A stretch of 64,000 nt of DNA from Sphingopyxis sp. HIX (GCF_001468285.1 NZ_LNSB01000022.1:1-64000), one strand, 5' to 3'; counted from the stretch's first letter, positions 45,581 through 54,663 are shown. Numbers and translations are program-made. Notes: generated by a model from the letters alone, not told the origin.

Positions 45581-45594
45581 TTACGTTAAGGTAA
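45581..45594. promoter_or_regulatory. LiuR-like dyad upstream of the nitronate monooxygenase
   Basis: TTACGTTAAGGTAA is a dyad with one mismatched pair, 32 bases before the start codon. The ACGT-containing arms resemble operators of LiuR, the MerR-family regulator of branched-chain amino acid catabolism. A perfect relative stands at 59960-59977. Confidence 0.4.
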
Positions 45595-45625
45595 GTTGCA
45601 AACAGCAACCGGAGAGTGTGATTCC

Positions 45626-46597
45626 ATGGCCCTTCCCCCGATCTTCGACCGCCTGCGCCTGCCCGTCATCGGCTCGCCCCTGTTCATCGTCTCGGGTCCC
45701 GAACTCGTCATCGCGCAGTGCAAGGCGGGCGTCGTCGGCAGCTTCCCCGCGCTCAACGCGCGGCCGCAGAGCCTGCTCGACGAATGGCTGCACCAGATCA
45801 CCGAGGAACTGGCCGCTTGGGACCGCGACAATCCCGACCGCCTCTCGGCGCCCTATGCGGTCAACCAGATCGTGCACAAGTCGAACGACCGGCTCGAGGC
45901 CGACATCGCGACCTGCGCCAAATGGAAGGTGCCGATCACCATCACGTCGCTCGGCGCGCGCGAGGAGCTCAACCAGGCGGTGCACGGCTGGGGCGGCATC
46001 ACCCTCCACGACGTCATCGACGACCGCTTCGCGCGCAAGGCGGTCGAAAAGGGCGCCGACGGGCTGATTCCCGTCGCCGCGGGTGCGGGCGGCCATGCCG
46101 GCGTCCAGTCGCCCTTCGCGCTGGTGCAGGAAATCCGCGAATGGTTCGACGGCCCCATCGCGCTGTCGGGCGCGATCGGCCACGGCCGCTCGATCCTCGC
46201 CGCGCAGGCGTGCGGCGCCGACCTCGCCTATATCGGCAGCGCCTTCATCGCGACCGAAGAGGCCAATGCCGACCCGGGCTACAAGAACGGCATCGTCGAG
46301 GGCCGCGCCGCCGACATCGTCTATTCGAACCTCTTCACCGGGGTGCACGGCAACTATCTCCGCGGCTCGATCGTCAACGCCGGCATGGACCCCGACAATC
46401 TCCCCGAGGGCGATTTGAAGACGATGAACTTCGGCTCCGGGGGCAATACGAAAGCCAAGGCCTGGAAAGACATCTGGGGCTCCGGCCAGGGCATCAGCCC
46501 GGTGCGCGACGTGCTCCCGGTCGCGGCGTTCGTGGCGCAGCTCGAGGAGCAATATCTGGCGGCGCGGCGCGAACTGGAGGCGAAGGTAAGGCTTTAG
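45626..46597 (+). CDS. Nitronate monooxygenase (2-nitropropane dioxygenase family)
   Basis: A 323-residue FMN-dependent TIM-barrel enzyme that oxidises alkyl nitronates. It begins DRLRLPVIGSPLFIVSGPELVIAQCKAGVVGSFPALNAR. The phosphate/FMN region ADGLIPVAAGAGGHAGVQSPFAL contains the expected active-site histidine (GGHAG), then ALSGAIGHGRSILAAQACGADLAYIGSAFIATEE binds FMN. GGAGAG 9 bases upstream sets the start. In many proteobacteria this family belongs to fatty-acid or branched-chain catabolic regulons, which fits the upstream dyad. Confidence 0.9.
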   Translation: MALPPIFDRLRLPVIGSPLFIVSGPELVIAQCKAGVVGSFPALNARPQSLLDEWLHQITEELAAWDRDNPDRLSAPYAVNQIVHKSNDRLEADIATCAKWKVPITITSLGAREELNQAVHGWGGITLHDVIDDRFARKAVEKGADGLIPVAAGAGGHAGVQSPFALVQEIREWFDGPIALSGAIGHGRSILAAQACGADLAYIGSAFIATEEANADPGYKNGIVEGRAADIVYSNLFTGVHGNYLRGSIVNAGMDPDNLPEGDLKTMNFGSGGNTKAKAWKDIWGSGQGISPVRDVLPVAAFVAQLEEQYLAARRELEAKVRL

Positions 46598-46632
46598 CTT
46601 CGAGGTCGGCTTAGGGGTGGGGAGCGGACATC

Positions 46633-46779
46633 TTAATCCTCCCTGCGGCGTAGCCGTGGGGAGGGGGACCACCCGCAGGGTGGTGGAGGGGTCGACGCCA
46701 TAAACTCGGCTCAAGGCCGCCACCCCTCCCATGCTTCGCATGGTCCCCCTCCCCATCGCTTCGCGACAGGGAGGATTAA
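46633..46779. repeat. Long inverted repeat after the nitronate monooxygenase gene
   Basis: A ~60-base left arm (TTAATCCTCCCTGCGGCG.., ..GGGGGACCACCCGCAGGG) is inverted in the right arm (..CATGGTCCCCCTCCCCATCG.., ..GACAGGGAGGATTAA). Each arm has its own small hairpin (ACCACCCGCAGGGTGGT; ATGCTTCGCAT). A close copy lies at 63638-63786, and half a copy opens the window. Confidence 0.88.
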
Positions 46780-46811
46780 AAGGGCAGCTTGCGCCCGAAA
46801 CCCGGCACCCG

Positions 46812-47312
46812 CTACCCCCCAAACAACCGCTCAATCGCCGCATCCAGATAGGGCCGGTCGGCGAACAGCCGCATCGGGTCGCGGCGGTTGAGCCAGAAGG
46901 CCGCGCCGTGCCGGTCGGTCAGCGCGCGGCGCAGCGTGTCCTGCAGCAGCCGCAGTCGCATCGCCGCCACCCGCCGCGCGGCCCGAGGGTCGGCCGCGAC
47001 CGCCCCCGCATGCCATGCCCGGATCTGCTCGATCCGCGCCGCAACCACGTCGCTATACGCCTGATGCGGCCCGCGGTGCAGCGCATGCCCCGACAGCCAC
47101 GCCAGCCGCTCGTTGCCCGGGAGCACCAGCCCGTTGAGGTCAAAGCGGTGCAGCACGAAGCCCTCGCCGCGCAGATCGGCGAACATCGCCGCCATCTGCG
47201 GCCGCTGCAGCAATGCGACGGGGATCAGATGGTGGCGCTGGTAGCCCGCTTCGGCGGGTGCGGCGCCGGACCAGCGGCAACGGGACGGACCGGGCGGATC
47301 GCCCCCGGCCAT
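46812..47312 (-). CDS. AHH-type (HNH/EndoVII-like) nuclease domain protein
   Basis: A 166-residue protein whose centre matches the AHH nuclease family: QRHHLIPVALL (H27-H28), FDLNGLVLPGNERLAWLSGHALHRGPHQAY (HRGPH at 79-83) and a helical C-terminus rich in Arg (RVAAMRLRLLQDTLRRALTDRHG). AHH is a treble-clef endonuclease fold often found as the tip of polymorphic toxins. Here it is free-standing. Its ATG overlaps the stop of the gene upstream as TGATG. Whether it cuts nucleic acid is not shown; the His pair is intact. Confidence 0.78.
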   Translation of the reverse strand: MAGGDPPGPSRCRWSGAAPAEAGYQRHHLIPVALLQRPQMAAMFADLRGEGFVLHRFDLNGLVLPGNERLAWLSGHALHRGPHQAYSDVVAARIEQIRAWHAGAVAADPRAARRVAAMRLRLLQDTLRRALTDRHGAAFWLNRRDPMRLFADRPYLDAAIERLFGG

Positions 47313-48109
47313 CAGCGATCGGCGCTGAACTCGACCAGCACCGTCGCCGGCCGCCCGCCGCCCGCGGCCTGCGGAATCAGCGCGACCGTTTCGCCGCGCT
47401 CCAGCCCCGGCGCCTGCTGCGCGCGCGCCACCGGCCCGTTGAGCATCATGTCGAGCGCCAGCCGTGCGAGCCGCTTGACCATCGCCGCCATGTCCCATCC
47501 CGGCGGGATGCGCGCCTCCAGCTCCTGCCCGGCAAAGGCGACAAGCCCGCGCGTCGCGACGCGCTCGCCCGCGGCATCGTCGCGGCGGCGAAAGGCGACG
47601 AGGTGCAGCACCGGCGGCATGCCGCTCGCCTGCATCTCGGCGATCGCGCCGCGGAATTGCGGCGCGCCGGTCCAAAGCCGCGCCGGCGACCAGAAAATCT
47701 GCGCGGCATCGAAGGCGTCGATCAACAGCACGAGCAGCTTGAGATAATCGGCCAGCGGCGGCGACGGCGCATCGGCGACGGCATCCGCCCCGCCCAGCTC
47801 GACGACCCAGCAGGTCCCCGTCGTACGCCAGTCGCCGGGCATGCTGATACCAAGGCTGCTCGTCGCCCGGTCCGCCGGGTCGGCGAAATCGAGCGGCATG
47901 ACCCCCGCGCGGTCGAGCGTCGCGGTCAGCGGTCCCAGCGCCAGCCGCAGCGGCAATGCGCCCGCGCCAGACGCCTCGGGCTGCAGCCCCATGCGCCGCA
48001 TCAGCGCCGCGACCGCATCGTCCGCCATCGCCGGGCCGGCGAGCAGCGCGAAGGGTGCCTGCGTCGCCGCCGCCGCCTGCGCCATCGTGTCGCGGAAGGG
48101 ACTATCCAT
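47312..48109 (-). CDS. DUF4261-like protein, partner of the AHH gene
   Basis: A 265-residue protein with no signal peptide. The centre (YLKLLVLLIDAFDAAQIFWSPARLWTGAPQFRGAI) and the motif TRGLVAFAGQELEARIPPGWDM recall DUF4261, which has a GLxxFGxxELE signature; this assignment is tentative. It starts at 48109 and is translationally coupled to the downstream AHH gene, so the products probably work together. It could be an immunity or control partner, but DUF4261 also occurs in unrelated contexts. Confidence 0.55.
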   Translation of the reverse strand: MDSPFRDTMAQAAAATQAPFALLAGPAMADDAVAALMRRMGLQPEASGAGALPLRLALGPLTATLDRAGVMPLDFADPADRATSSLGISMPGDWRTTGTCWVVELGGADAVADAPSPPLADYLKLLVLLIDAFDAAQIFWSPARLWTGAPQFRGAIAEMQASGMPPVLHLVAFRRRDDAAGERVATRGLVAFAGQELEARIPPGWDMAAMVKRLARLALDMMLNGPVARAQQAPGLERGETVALIPQAAGGGRPATVLVEFSADR

Positions 48110-48218
48110 GCTGCCGGCCGACCTTCTCCGAAGCGGCCAGCATCGCAAGACTGTTCGCCTTGTTCAAACGCTTATTGCGGCGATGCGTCCGAAGCGGATC
48201 GAGCCCCAAGCCGGTGGG

Positions 48219-50180
48219 TCAGATCGCGACCTGGCTGCCCAGTTCGACCACGCGGTTGGTCGGCAGGCGGAAATATTCCATCGCGCTTTCCGAATTGCGC
48301 AGCATCCACGCGAAGAGCTTCTCGCGCCAGATCGGCATCCCCGGCTTCGCCGCCGCGATCAACGTCTGGCGCGACAGGAAGAAGCTCGTCTCGAGCATCT
48401 TGAAATCGCCGCCGCACCCGGTGACGCGGTGCAGGGCGGCGGGCACGTCGACGGGCTGCATGAAGCCGTAATTCAGGATCAGCCGGTGGAACCCCTGCCC
48501 CAGCCCGTCGAGCTGGCAGAGCTTCTTTTCCTCGACGAACGGAACGTCGGCGATCTTGATCGTCAAGAGGATGATCCGCTCGTGCAGCACCTTGTTGTGC
48601 TTGAGGTTATGGAGCAGCGCATGCGGCACCCCGTCGGACGACGAGGTCATGAACACCGCGGTCCCCGGCACGCGCGTCGCGCTGTTCGCCGCCGATTTGA
48701 CGAAGATCGGGATCGGCATCGCGCCTTCCGCCATTTCCTGCTGCATCAGCTTGCGCCCGCGCGACCAGGTGGTGAGCATCGTGAAGATGACGAGCCCGAT
48801 CGCCAGCGGCACCCAGCCGCCGTCGGGCACCTTGATCAGATTGGCGCCGAAATAGGCGACATCGACGATGAAGAAGACCGCCAGCACCGGCAGCGCCTTC
48901 CACGCCGGCCACTTCCACAGGGTGAAGAGCACGACGCTGAGCAGGCAAGTGTCGATGAACATCGCACCGGTCACCGCGATGCCATAGGCCGCGGCAAGGT
49001 TGCTCGACGATCCGAAGAAGAGGACGAGGATGATGACCATCACCATCAGCCCCCAATTGACCACCGGAATATAGATCTGCCCCGCCGCCGACGCGCTGGT
49101 ATGCTCGACGCGCAGACGCGGCATGAAGCCCAGCTGGATCGCCTGCTGCGTCAGCGAGAAGGCGCCCGAAATCACCGCCTGGCTCGCGATGATCGTCGCG
49201 AGCAGCGCCAGGATCACCACCGGGATCTGCCATGCGTCGGGCATCATCTGGAAAAAGGGATCGGAAATCAGCTCGGCACGCGGCCCCGCCTCGGCGGCGA
49301 GCACCATCGCGCCCTGCCCCATGTAATTGAGCATCAGCGCGGGCAGCACGAAGACCAGCCAGCTCACCCCGATCGGCTTGCGCCCGAAATGCCCCATGTC
49401 GGCATAGAGCGCCTCGGCCCCCGTCACCGCGAGCACGACCGCGCCCAGCGCGATGAAGGCGGTGAAGCCGTCGAGATAGAAGAAGCGCAGCGCATTGAGC
49501 GGATTGACCGTCTCGACGATGATCCACGGATTGTCGCCGATGTGCATGATGCCGAGCGCCGCGAGCATGATGAAATAGGCGAGCATGATCGGCCCGAACA
49601 GCGCGCCGACCTTGGCGGTCCCGCGCGACTGGATCGCGAACAGCGCGATCAGGATCGCGAGCGCGATCGGCACGATATAGGGCGCAAAGCCCGGGTTCAC
49701 ATATTCGAGGCCCTCGGTCGCCGACAGCACCGACATCGCCGGGGTGATCATGCTGTCGCCATAAAAGAGCGCGGTTGCGAACACGCCGAGCAGCACGATC
49801 GGCCAGGTCCAGCGCTTGCCCTCCGACGAGCGGCTGATCAGCGCGAGCAGGGCCAGGCTGCCCCCCTCGCCCTTGTTGTCGGCCTTCATGATCGTCAGCA
49901 CATATTTGAAGGTCACGACCAGCATCATCGACCAGAAGACCAGGCTCAGCACGCCATAGATGTGCAGCCGGTCGGGCTCGATCGGATGATGCCCCGCAAA
50001 GGTTTCGCGAAAGGCGTAGAGCGGGCTGGTACCGATGTCGCCGAACACGACGCCGACCGCGCCCACGGCGAGCTTCAGCACGCCGTCGCCGTGATGGCCG
50101 TGGCCGGGATGGCCGGTTTCGGCGGCGTTCGGTGCGGCGCCCTCGGCGCCGTCCGCCGCCTGTTGCGACTCAGCAGTCAT
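48219..50180 (-). CDS. kup: KUP-family low-affinity potassium transporter
   Basis: A 653-residue potassium/proton symporter of the inner membrane. After a His/Gly-rich N-terminus come about twelve transmembrane helices with family motifs [17 protein letters not shown] (near 43), [34 protein letters not shown], and [18 protein letters not shown] ~150-residue cytoplasmic tail ends the protein. The length is typical. It runs in the same direction as the ccm genes, 44 bases after ccmI, with no shared function. Confidence 0.95.
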   Translation of the reverse strand: MTAESQQAADGAEGAAPNAAETGHPGHGHHGDGVLKLAVGAVGVVFGDIGTSPLYAFRETFAGHHPIEPDRLHIYGVLSLVFWSMMLVVTFKYVLTIMKADNKGEGGSLALLALISRSSEGKRWTWPIVLLGVFATALFYGDSMITPAMSVLSATEGLEYVNPGFAPYIVPIALAILIALFAIQSRGTAKVGALFGPIMLAYFIMLAALGIMHIGDNPWIIVETVNPLNALRFFYLDGFTAFIALGAVVLAVTGAEALYADMGHFGRKPIGVSWLVFVLPALMLNYMGQGAMVLAAEAGPRAELISDPFFQMMPDAWQIPVVILALLATIIASQAVISGAFSLTQQAIQLGFMPRLRVEHTSASAAGQIYIPVVNWGLMVMVIILVLFFGSSSNLAAAYGIAVTGAMFIDTCLLSVVLFTLWKWPAWKALPVLAVFFIVDVAYFGANLIKVPDGGWVPLAIGLVIFTMLTTWSRGRKLMQQEMAEGAMPIPIFVKSAANSATRVPGTAVFMTSSSDGVPHALLHNLKHNKVLHERIILLTIKIADVPFVEEKKLCQLDGLGQGFHRLILNYGFMQPVDVPAALHRVTGCGGDFKMLETSFFLSRQTLIAAAKPGMPIWREKLFAWMLRNSESAMEYFRLPTNRVVELGSQVAI

Positions 50181-50224
50181 CGCGCGCCTTTAGACGAGCC
50201 CGCAGCACAGGAATAGCGGGGAAA

Positions 50225-50899
50225 TCATTGCCCCGCCGGTGCTTCGGCAGGTGCCTCACCCGCCGTCTCGGGGGGCAGCTGCGGCCCCAGCGCCTGCCGC
50301 AGCTGCGCCAGCCGTATCTCCAGATCGGCGCGCCACGGCGCATCGGCGGGGCTACGCGACAGCAGTTCGCCCCACACCGCCTCGGCGCCCTTCAGATCGC
50401 CGCCCTGCGCCAGCGCGAGCCCGGCGAAGAAGGGCGGCCCCGGATGCGTCGGGTCGCGCTTCGCCGCCTCGTCGAACGCCAGCGCCGCCGCGGGCGACAT
50501 CATGCCCCCGCCGTGCGCGACCAGCGCGTTGCCGAGGCCGACCCACAAGTCGACATTGTCGGGATATTTGCTGAGGCCGTTCTGCAACATCTTCGCCGCA
50601 TTTTCGGTACGCCCGCGCCGCATCTGTCCGTCGGAAGCCGCGATCCACTGCGACGCCGGGCCGAAGCGGTCGGCCATGCCCTGCTGGCGATCGGTGATCG
50701 GCTCGCCGAAACCCTCGAGCTTGTCGACCGGGACCACCGGATGGCCCGGCAGCGACGGATTCCCCTGCAGCGCATAGCCCGCGAGCCCCAGCATCACCGC
50801 CGCCGCCGCCAGCGGCCGCGTCGCGGCGGGCAGGCGCCCGACGAAGAGCAGCCCGCCGATCGTCAGCGCCGCGGCGAGCAGGACCCACAGCCAGATCAT
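50225..50899 (-). CDS. ccmI: Cytochrome c biogenesis protein CcmI (CycH-like, TPR)
   Basis: A 224-residue protein with two N-terminal membrane helices (IWLWVLLAAALTIGGLLFV and LAAAAVMLGLAGYAL) and a periplasmic TPR domain (GRTENAAKMLQNGLSKYPDNVDLWVGLGNALV, AALAFDEAAKRDPTHPGPPFFAGLALAQGGD). CcmI delivers apocytochrome c to the haem lyase. The ATG overlaps the ccmH stop by 4 bases. It is shorter than full CcmI proteins. Confidence 0.85.
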   Translation of the reverse strand: MIWLWVLLAAALTIGGLLFVGRLPAATRPLAAAAVMLGLAGYALQGNPSLPGHPVVPVDKLEGFGEPITDRQQGMADRFGPASQWIAASDGQMRRGRTENAAKMLQNGLSKYPDNVDLWVGLGNALVAHGGGMMSPAAALAFDEAAKRDPTHPGPPFFAGLALAQGGDLKGAEAVWGELLSRSPADAPWRADLEIRLAQLRQALGPQLPPETAGEAPAEAPAGQ

Positions 50900-51330
50900 G
50901 CCTCGCCCTCCCCTTCGCCGGCGCCGCGCCGGAAACGCCCGAAGGCCAGCCAGCCGCCGAGCGCGAGGAACAGCAAGGGCCCGAACCACAGAAAGGCGGT
51001 CGCGGCGTCGAAGGGCGGGTCGTAATCGACCCAATTGCCGTAGCGCGCGACCAGCCAGCTGCGGATTTCTTCGGGGCTTTCGCCTGCGGCGATCTTGCTG
51101 CGCACCTCGTTGCGCATGTCGCCCGCCAGCGGCGCGTCCGAATCGGCGATCGACTGGCCCTGGCAGACCAGGCAGCGCAGCTCCTCCATCAGCCGCTTCG
51201 CCTTGGCCTCCTGCACGGGGTCGGCGAGCTGCTGATAGGCATAGGGTGCCGGCGGCAGCCGGTCCTGCGCCGCGAGCGGCACCGCCGCGGCGAGCGCCAG
51301 CAGGCCCAGCGTGGCGCGCCGCAGCGTCAC
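50896..51330 (-). CDS. ccmH: Cytochrome c biogenesis protein CcmH (CycL)
   Basis: A 144-residue periplasmic thiol protein anchored by a C-terminal helix (AFLWFGPLLFLALGGWLAF). A signal peptide (LLALAAAVPLAAQ) precedes the redox motif LRCLVCQGQSIADSDA, with C53 and C56 in the family's RCxxCQ context. It keeps apocytochrome cysteines reduced, in concert with CcmG. It overlaps both neighbours by four bases (ATGA). Confidence 0.93.
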   Translation of the reverse strand: MTLRRATLGLLALAAAVPLAAQDRLPPAPYAYQQLADPVQEAKAKRLMEELRCLVCQGQSIADSDAPLAGDMRNEVRSKIAAGESPEEIRSWLVARYGNWVDYDPPFDAATAFLWFGPLLFLALGGWLAFGRFRRGAGEGEGEA

Positions 51331-51857
51331 TTCATCTTCTCCAGCTTGGCGATGATCTCCGGCACCTGCTCATCGAGGATCACGCCCTGGATCTGCTCGC
51401 GGATGATCCCCTTGCCGTCGATCAGGAAGGTCTCGGGCACCCCCGACGATCCGAGCGCGATCTGCACGCTCGACTGCATGTCCGACCCGATGCGGTCGAA
51501 GGGATTGCCGAATTCATTGAGGAACTGCGCGACATCCTCGGGCCGGTCGCGGATCGCGATGCCGTCGATCGGCACGCCGGCGCGCTTCAGCGCCTCGAGC
51601 TGCGGCGCCTCGGCGCGGCACGGGATGCACCAGCTCGCAAACACATTGACCAGCCGCGGCCGCCCGTCGGCGAGCTGGCTGCTCTTCAGCCCCGCCACCC
51701 CCGCGGTCGCGGGCGGCAGGTCGAACAAGGGCATCGGCTTGTCGATCCACTGCGACTGGATCAGCGTCTCGGCGGGCGTCGTCAGCCGATAGATGAAGGC
51801 GCCGAACAGCAATCCCATGATCGCCAGCGGCACGAACAGGACCCAGCGCGACTTCAT
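51327..51857 (-). CDS. ccmG: Thiol:disulfide interchange protein CcmG (DsbE)
   Basis: A 176-residue membrane-anchored periplasmic thioredoxin. It has one N-terminal helix (VLFVPLAIMGLLFGAFIY), LVNVFASWCIPCRAEAP with active-site C77-IP-C80, the cis-proline region SGVPETFLIDGKG, and a DsbE-type insertion. It supplies reducing power to CcmH and apocytochrome c. Start and stop overlap ccmF and ccmH by 4 bases each. Confidence 0.94.
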   Translation of the reverse strand: MKSRWVLFVPLAIMGLLFGAFIYRLTTPAETLIQSQWIDKPMPLFDLPPATAGVAGLKSSQLADGRPRLVNVFASWCIPCRAEAPQLEALKRAGVPIDGIAIRDRPEDVAQFLNEFGNPFDRIGSDMQSSVQIALGSSGVPETFLIDGKGIIREQIQGVILDEQVPEIIAKLEKMK

Positions 51858-53818
51858 TTCCAGCGACCCTCTTCCTTGCGCGCCCGGCGCGCGCGCCACA
51901 GCGTCAGCAATTGCGCGCGCCCCAGCATCGACAGCGCCGCGCCGATCGCGATCAGCGCGCCGCCCAGCCAGATCCACCACACCAGCGGCTTCCACCACAG
52001 GCGCAGCTGATAGCGGCCCGCACCGTCGGCGCCGACCACCGGCTGGCCCAGCACGGCATAAAGCTGCCCGCCCGGCCGCGTCAGCAGCGCCGCCTCGTTG
52101 GTCTCGGTCGGCGCGGTGCCCATCAGTCCGGGGAACATCCGCGATTCGGGTTTCATCACATGCGAGCCGCCGCCCGATGTCGTCGCGACCAGCGTGCCCT
52201 CGATCGCGGTATAATTGGGCCCGGCGACGGGCTTCACGCCCTCGAACCGCACCTCGAAATCGCCGACCTTGACCACGTCGCCGGGTTTCGCTGCGACCAA
52301 TTTCTCCTTGATGAAGGCGCTTTCCGCCCCCATCCCGGCGAGCGCGACGGCGACCCCGAAATGCGCGATCACCATGCCCCAGGTCGGCAGCGGGGTGCGG
52401 CGGAGGTTGCGCCCCCAGAGCGGCGCGAGGCTCGCGACCGCGACCACGCCCGCGACGGTCATGCCCAGCAGCGGCAGGATGCCGACCTTGCCGCCGAAGA
52501 TCACCAGCAGCACCAGCACCAGCGCGCCGGCGAACACCGCCATCGGCAGCCGCGACCAGAGCTTCTTGCCGTCGTCCCTGCGCCACGCGAGCAAAGGCCC
52601 TGCGACCATGACGAGGCACAGGATCAGCGCCAGCGGCCCCGCGACCTTGTTATAATAGGGCGGCCCGACCGAAATCTTCTCGCCCATCGCCTCCGCGACG
52701 ATCGGATAGAGCGTGCCGAGCAGCACGAGCGCGAGGATCGTCGTCAGCAACAGATTGTTGATCACCAGCGAGCCCTCGCGGCTCAGCAGCGCGAATTTCT
52801 TGCCCTCGGCGACCGATCCCGCGCGCACTGCGAACAAGGTGAGCGCCCCGCCGATATAGATCGCCATCAAGGCGAGCAGGAAGGTCCCGCGCTCGGGATC
52901 GACCGCGAAGCTGTGCACGCTGGTCAGCAGCCCCGATCGCACGATGAAGGTGCCGACCATCGACATCGAGAAGCCGATCACCGCCAGCATCACCGTCCAG
53001 GCGCGCAAGGCATTGCGCGTCGCGGTCACCGCGACCGAATGGAGCAAGGCCGCGCCCGCGAGCCAAGGGATCAGCGAGACATTCTCGACCGGGTCCCAGA
53101 ACCACCAGCCGCCCCAGCCGAGCTCATAATAGGCCCAATAGCTGCCCGCGGTGATGCCGAGCGTCAGGAAGATCCAGCTGAACAGCACCCACGGCCGCAT
53201 CGCGCGCGCAAAGGCCGGCCCGATCTCGCGCGTGATCAGCGCGCCGACCGCAAAACTGAACGCGACCGACAGCCCGACATACCCGACGTAGAGCGTCGGG
53301 GGGTGGAACGCCAAACCGATATCCTGGAGCAGCGGATTGAGCCCCTGCCCGTCGGGCGGCGCCACGGGCAAGCGGTTGAACGGGTTCGACGAAAAGAGCA
53401 GGAAGGCGAAGAAGCCGAGGCTCAGCGCCGCCTGCGCGCTCAGCGTCGCGACCAGCGTATCCTCGCGCAGCCGCCGTTCGAAGATCGCGATCAGCGCCCC
53501 CGACAGCGACAGGATCATCAGCCACAACAGCATCGACCCTTCGTGGTTGCCCCAGGTCCCCGCGATCTTGAAGATCATCGGTTTCAGGCTGTTGCTGTTG
53601 CGTGCGACCAGCTCGACCGACATGTCCGACCGCACGAACAGCGCGATCAGCAGGCCGAAGGCCGCCGCGGTCAGCACGCCCTGCGCGACGCTCGCCGGCC
53701 GCACCAGCGACGCGAGGTCCTTGGGCCCGCCGCGCAGGAAGAGGACTCCCGCGACCAGCGACAGGCACGCGAGCGCCGCCGCGATCCACAGTAGGGCCAG
53801 GCCGAGTTCCGCGATCAT
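51854..53818 (-). CDS. ccmF: Haem lyase CcmF
   Basis: A 654-residue polytopic membrane protein (about 14 helices) that attaches haem to apocytochrome c. The tryptophan-rich haem-handling motif WGGWWFWD is at 235-242. Family segments such as GTWGNHEGSMLLWLMIL, FHPPTLYVGYVGLSVAF and LRAWTVMLAVIGFSMSMVGTFIVRSG are present. The ATG at 53818 is placed where the first helix begins. The reading frame extends a little upstream into a hairpin repeat and is not used. Confidence 0.95.
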   Translation of the reverse strand: MIAELGLALLWIAAALACLSLVAGVLFLRGGPKDLASLVRPASVAQGVLTAAAFGLLIALFVRSDMSVELVARNSNSLKPMIFKIAGTWGNHEGSMLLWLMILSLSGALIAIFERRLREDTLVATLSAQAALSLGFFAFLLFSSNPFNRLPVAPPDGQGLNPLLQDIGLAFHPPTLYVGYVGLSVAFSFAVGALITREIGPAFARAMRPWVLFSWIFLTLGITAGSYWAYYELGWGGWWFWDPVENVSLIPWLAGAALLHSVAVTATRNALRAWTVMLAVIGFSMSMVGTFIVRSGLLTSVHSFAVDPERGTFLLALMAIYIGGALTLFAVRAGSVAEGKKFALLSREGSLVINNLLLTTILALVLLGTLYPIVAEAMGEKISVGPPYYNKVAGPLALILCLVMVAGPLLAWRRDDGKKLWSRLPMAVFAGALVLVLLVIFGGKVGILPLLGMTVAGVVAVASLAPLWGRNLRRTPLPTWGMVIAHFGVAVALAGMGAESAFIKEKLVAAKPGDVVKVGDFEVRFEGVKPVAGPNYTAIEGTLVATTSGGGSHVMKPESRMFPGLMGTAPTETNEAALLTRPGGQLYAVLGQPVVGADGAGRYQLRLWWKPLVWWIWLGGALIAIGAALSMLGRAQLLTLWRARRARKEEGRWK

Positions 53819-53842
53819 CGGACCGTCGCCCGCAAAAATATC

Positions 53843-53918
53843 GTCGCCCCCGCGAAGGCGGGGGCCGCTATCGGCGCAGCGCAACTTTGCTGGCGGCCCC
53901 CGCCTTCGCGGGGGCGAC
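53843..53918. repeat. REP-like inverted repeat between ccmE and ccmF
   Basis: Arms GTCGCCCCCGCGAAGGCGGG.. and ..CCCGCCTTCGCGGGGGCGAC flank a ~30-base centre. It fills the 112-base gap and would form a strong hairpin in a ccmC-I transcript. Confidence 0.85.
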
Positions 53919-53930
53919 GGTTGAAATACC

Positions 53931-54371
53931 TCATACCTTCGGCGCCATCTTCGCGACGCCCTCGGGCATCTCGCCCATCTGCGGCGGCATATAGCGCTCG
54001 TCGTGCTTCGCGAGGATGCGGTCGGCCACGAAGGTGCCGTCGGCGCGCATCCGGCCGTCGGCGACCATGCCGCTTTCCTCGGCGAACAGGTCGGGGACGA
54101 TTCCGGTGAACTGCACCGGCACCGATGCCTTGCCGTCGGTCGCGACGAAGCGGATCGTCAGCCCGTCGGGCTGGCGCACGATGCTGCCCGCAGCGACCAT
54201 GCCGCCCAGCCGCATCGGCTCGCCCACCTCGGCCTTGCCCGCCTTGACCTCGGCCGGGGTGCGGAAATAGGCCGCCTCGTCGCGCAGCGCGCTGGCGCCG
54301 AGCACGCCCGCCCCCGCGATACCCGCGACGGCGACCAGCGCCAGTACCAAACGTTGATGCTTCGCCTTCAC
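53931..54371 (-). CDS. ccmE: Cytochrome c maturation haem chaperone CcmE
   Basis: A 146-residue periplasmic haem chaperone with an N-terminal anchor (LVLALVAVAGIAGAGVLGA). An OB-fold domain follows (RLGGMVAAGSIVRQPDGLTIRFVATDGKASVPVQFTG). The haem-binding motif LAKHDERYMPP carries H123, which bonds covalently to haem, and Y127. The start is a GTG at 54371 with GGAAG about 8 bases upstream. Confidence 0.94.
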   Translation of the reverse strand: MKAKHQRLVLALVAVAGIAGAGVLGASALRDEAAYFRTPAEVKAGKAEVGEPMRLGGMVAAGSIVRQPDGLTIRFVATDGKASVPVQFTGIVPDLFAEESGMVADGRMRADGTFVADRILAKHDERYMPPQMGEMPEGVAKMAPKV

Positions 54372-54383
54372 CGGCCCGCTTCC

Positions 54384-54474
54384 GAAAAATAGGGACAGTC
54401 CCTATTTATTTGCAGGCCGACGGCCGCCGCTATCGCAGACCGCGCCGAATAAATAGGGACTGTCCCTATTTTTC
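54384..54474. repeat. Inverted pair of AAATAGGGAC palindromes between ccmD and ccmE
   Basis: Each 27-base arm (54384-54410 and 54448-54474) contains the near-perfect palindrome AAATAGGGACNGTCCCTATT. The two arms are exact inverted copies around a 37-base GC-rich spacer. The arms are strikingly AT-rich for this genome. The family is dispersed in sphingomonads as far as I recall. Confidence 0.85.
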
Positions 54475-54504
54475 CTCCACCGTCGCTCGCTTGCGGTACC
54501 GCCG

Positions 54505-54660
54505 TCATTTTCTGTCCTTTCGCAGCGCGTCGCTGCGCTTTTCGGCCTTTTTCATCGCACGCCAGCTGGCCCAGAGCACCGCGCCGGTCAGCAGCGCGGT
54601 GAGCCCATAGGCGGCCGCGACATAGGCCCATTGGCCGCCCCCGCTGATCACCCCCGTCAC
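54505..54660 (-). CDS. ccmD: Haem exporter protein CcmD
   Basis: A 51-residue membrane peptide starting at GTG 54660: VTGVISGGGQWAYVAAAYGL, then TALLTGAVLWASW and a basic tail (RAMKKAEKRSDALRKDRK). The W-AYV..AYG motif, single helix and positive C-terminus are those of CcmD, which stabilises the CcmABC-CcmE complex. GGGGAG, 7 bases before the GTG, lies within the last codons of ccmC. The stop precedes the ccmE gap with the repeat. Confidence 0.9.
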   Translation of the reverse strand: MTGVISGGGQWAYVAAAYGLTALLTGAVLWASWRAMKKAEKRSDALRKDRK

Positions 54661-54663
54661 GCG

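Noticed and set aside
46812-47675. Extension of the AHH protein to 287 residues
   Set aside because: The added N-terminus lies within the partner gene and is out-of-frame low-complexity sequence. The TGATG overlap gives a natural start at 47312.
47841-50216. 791-codon open frame on the plus strand
   Set aside because: It is antisense to kup and has a low-complexity His/Arg/Glu composition. kup has all its family motifs.
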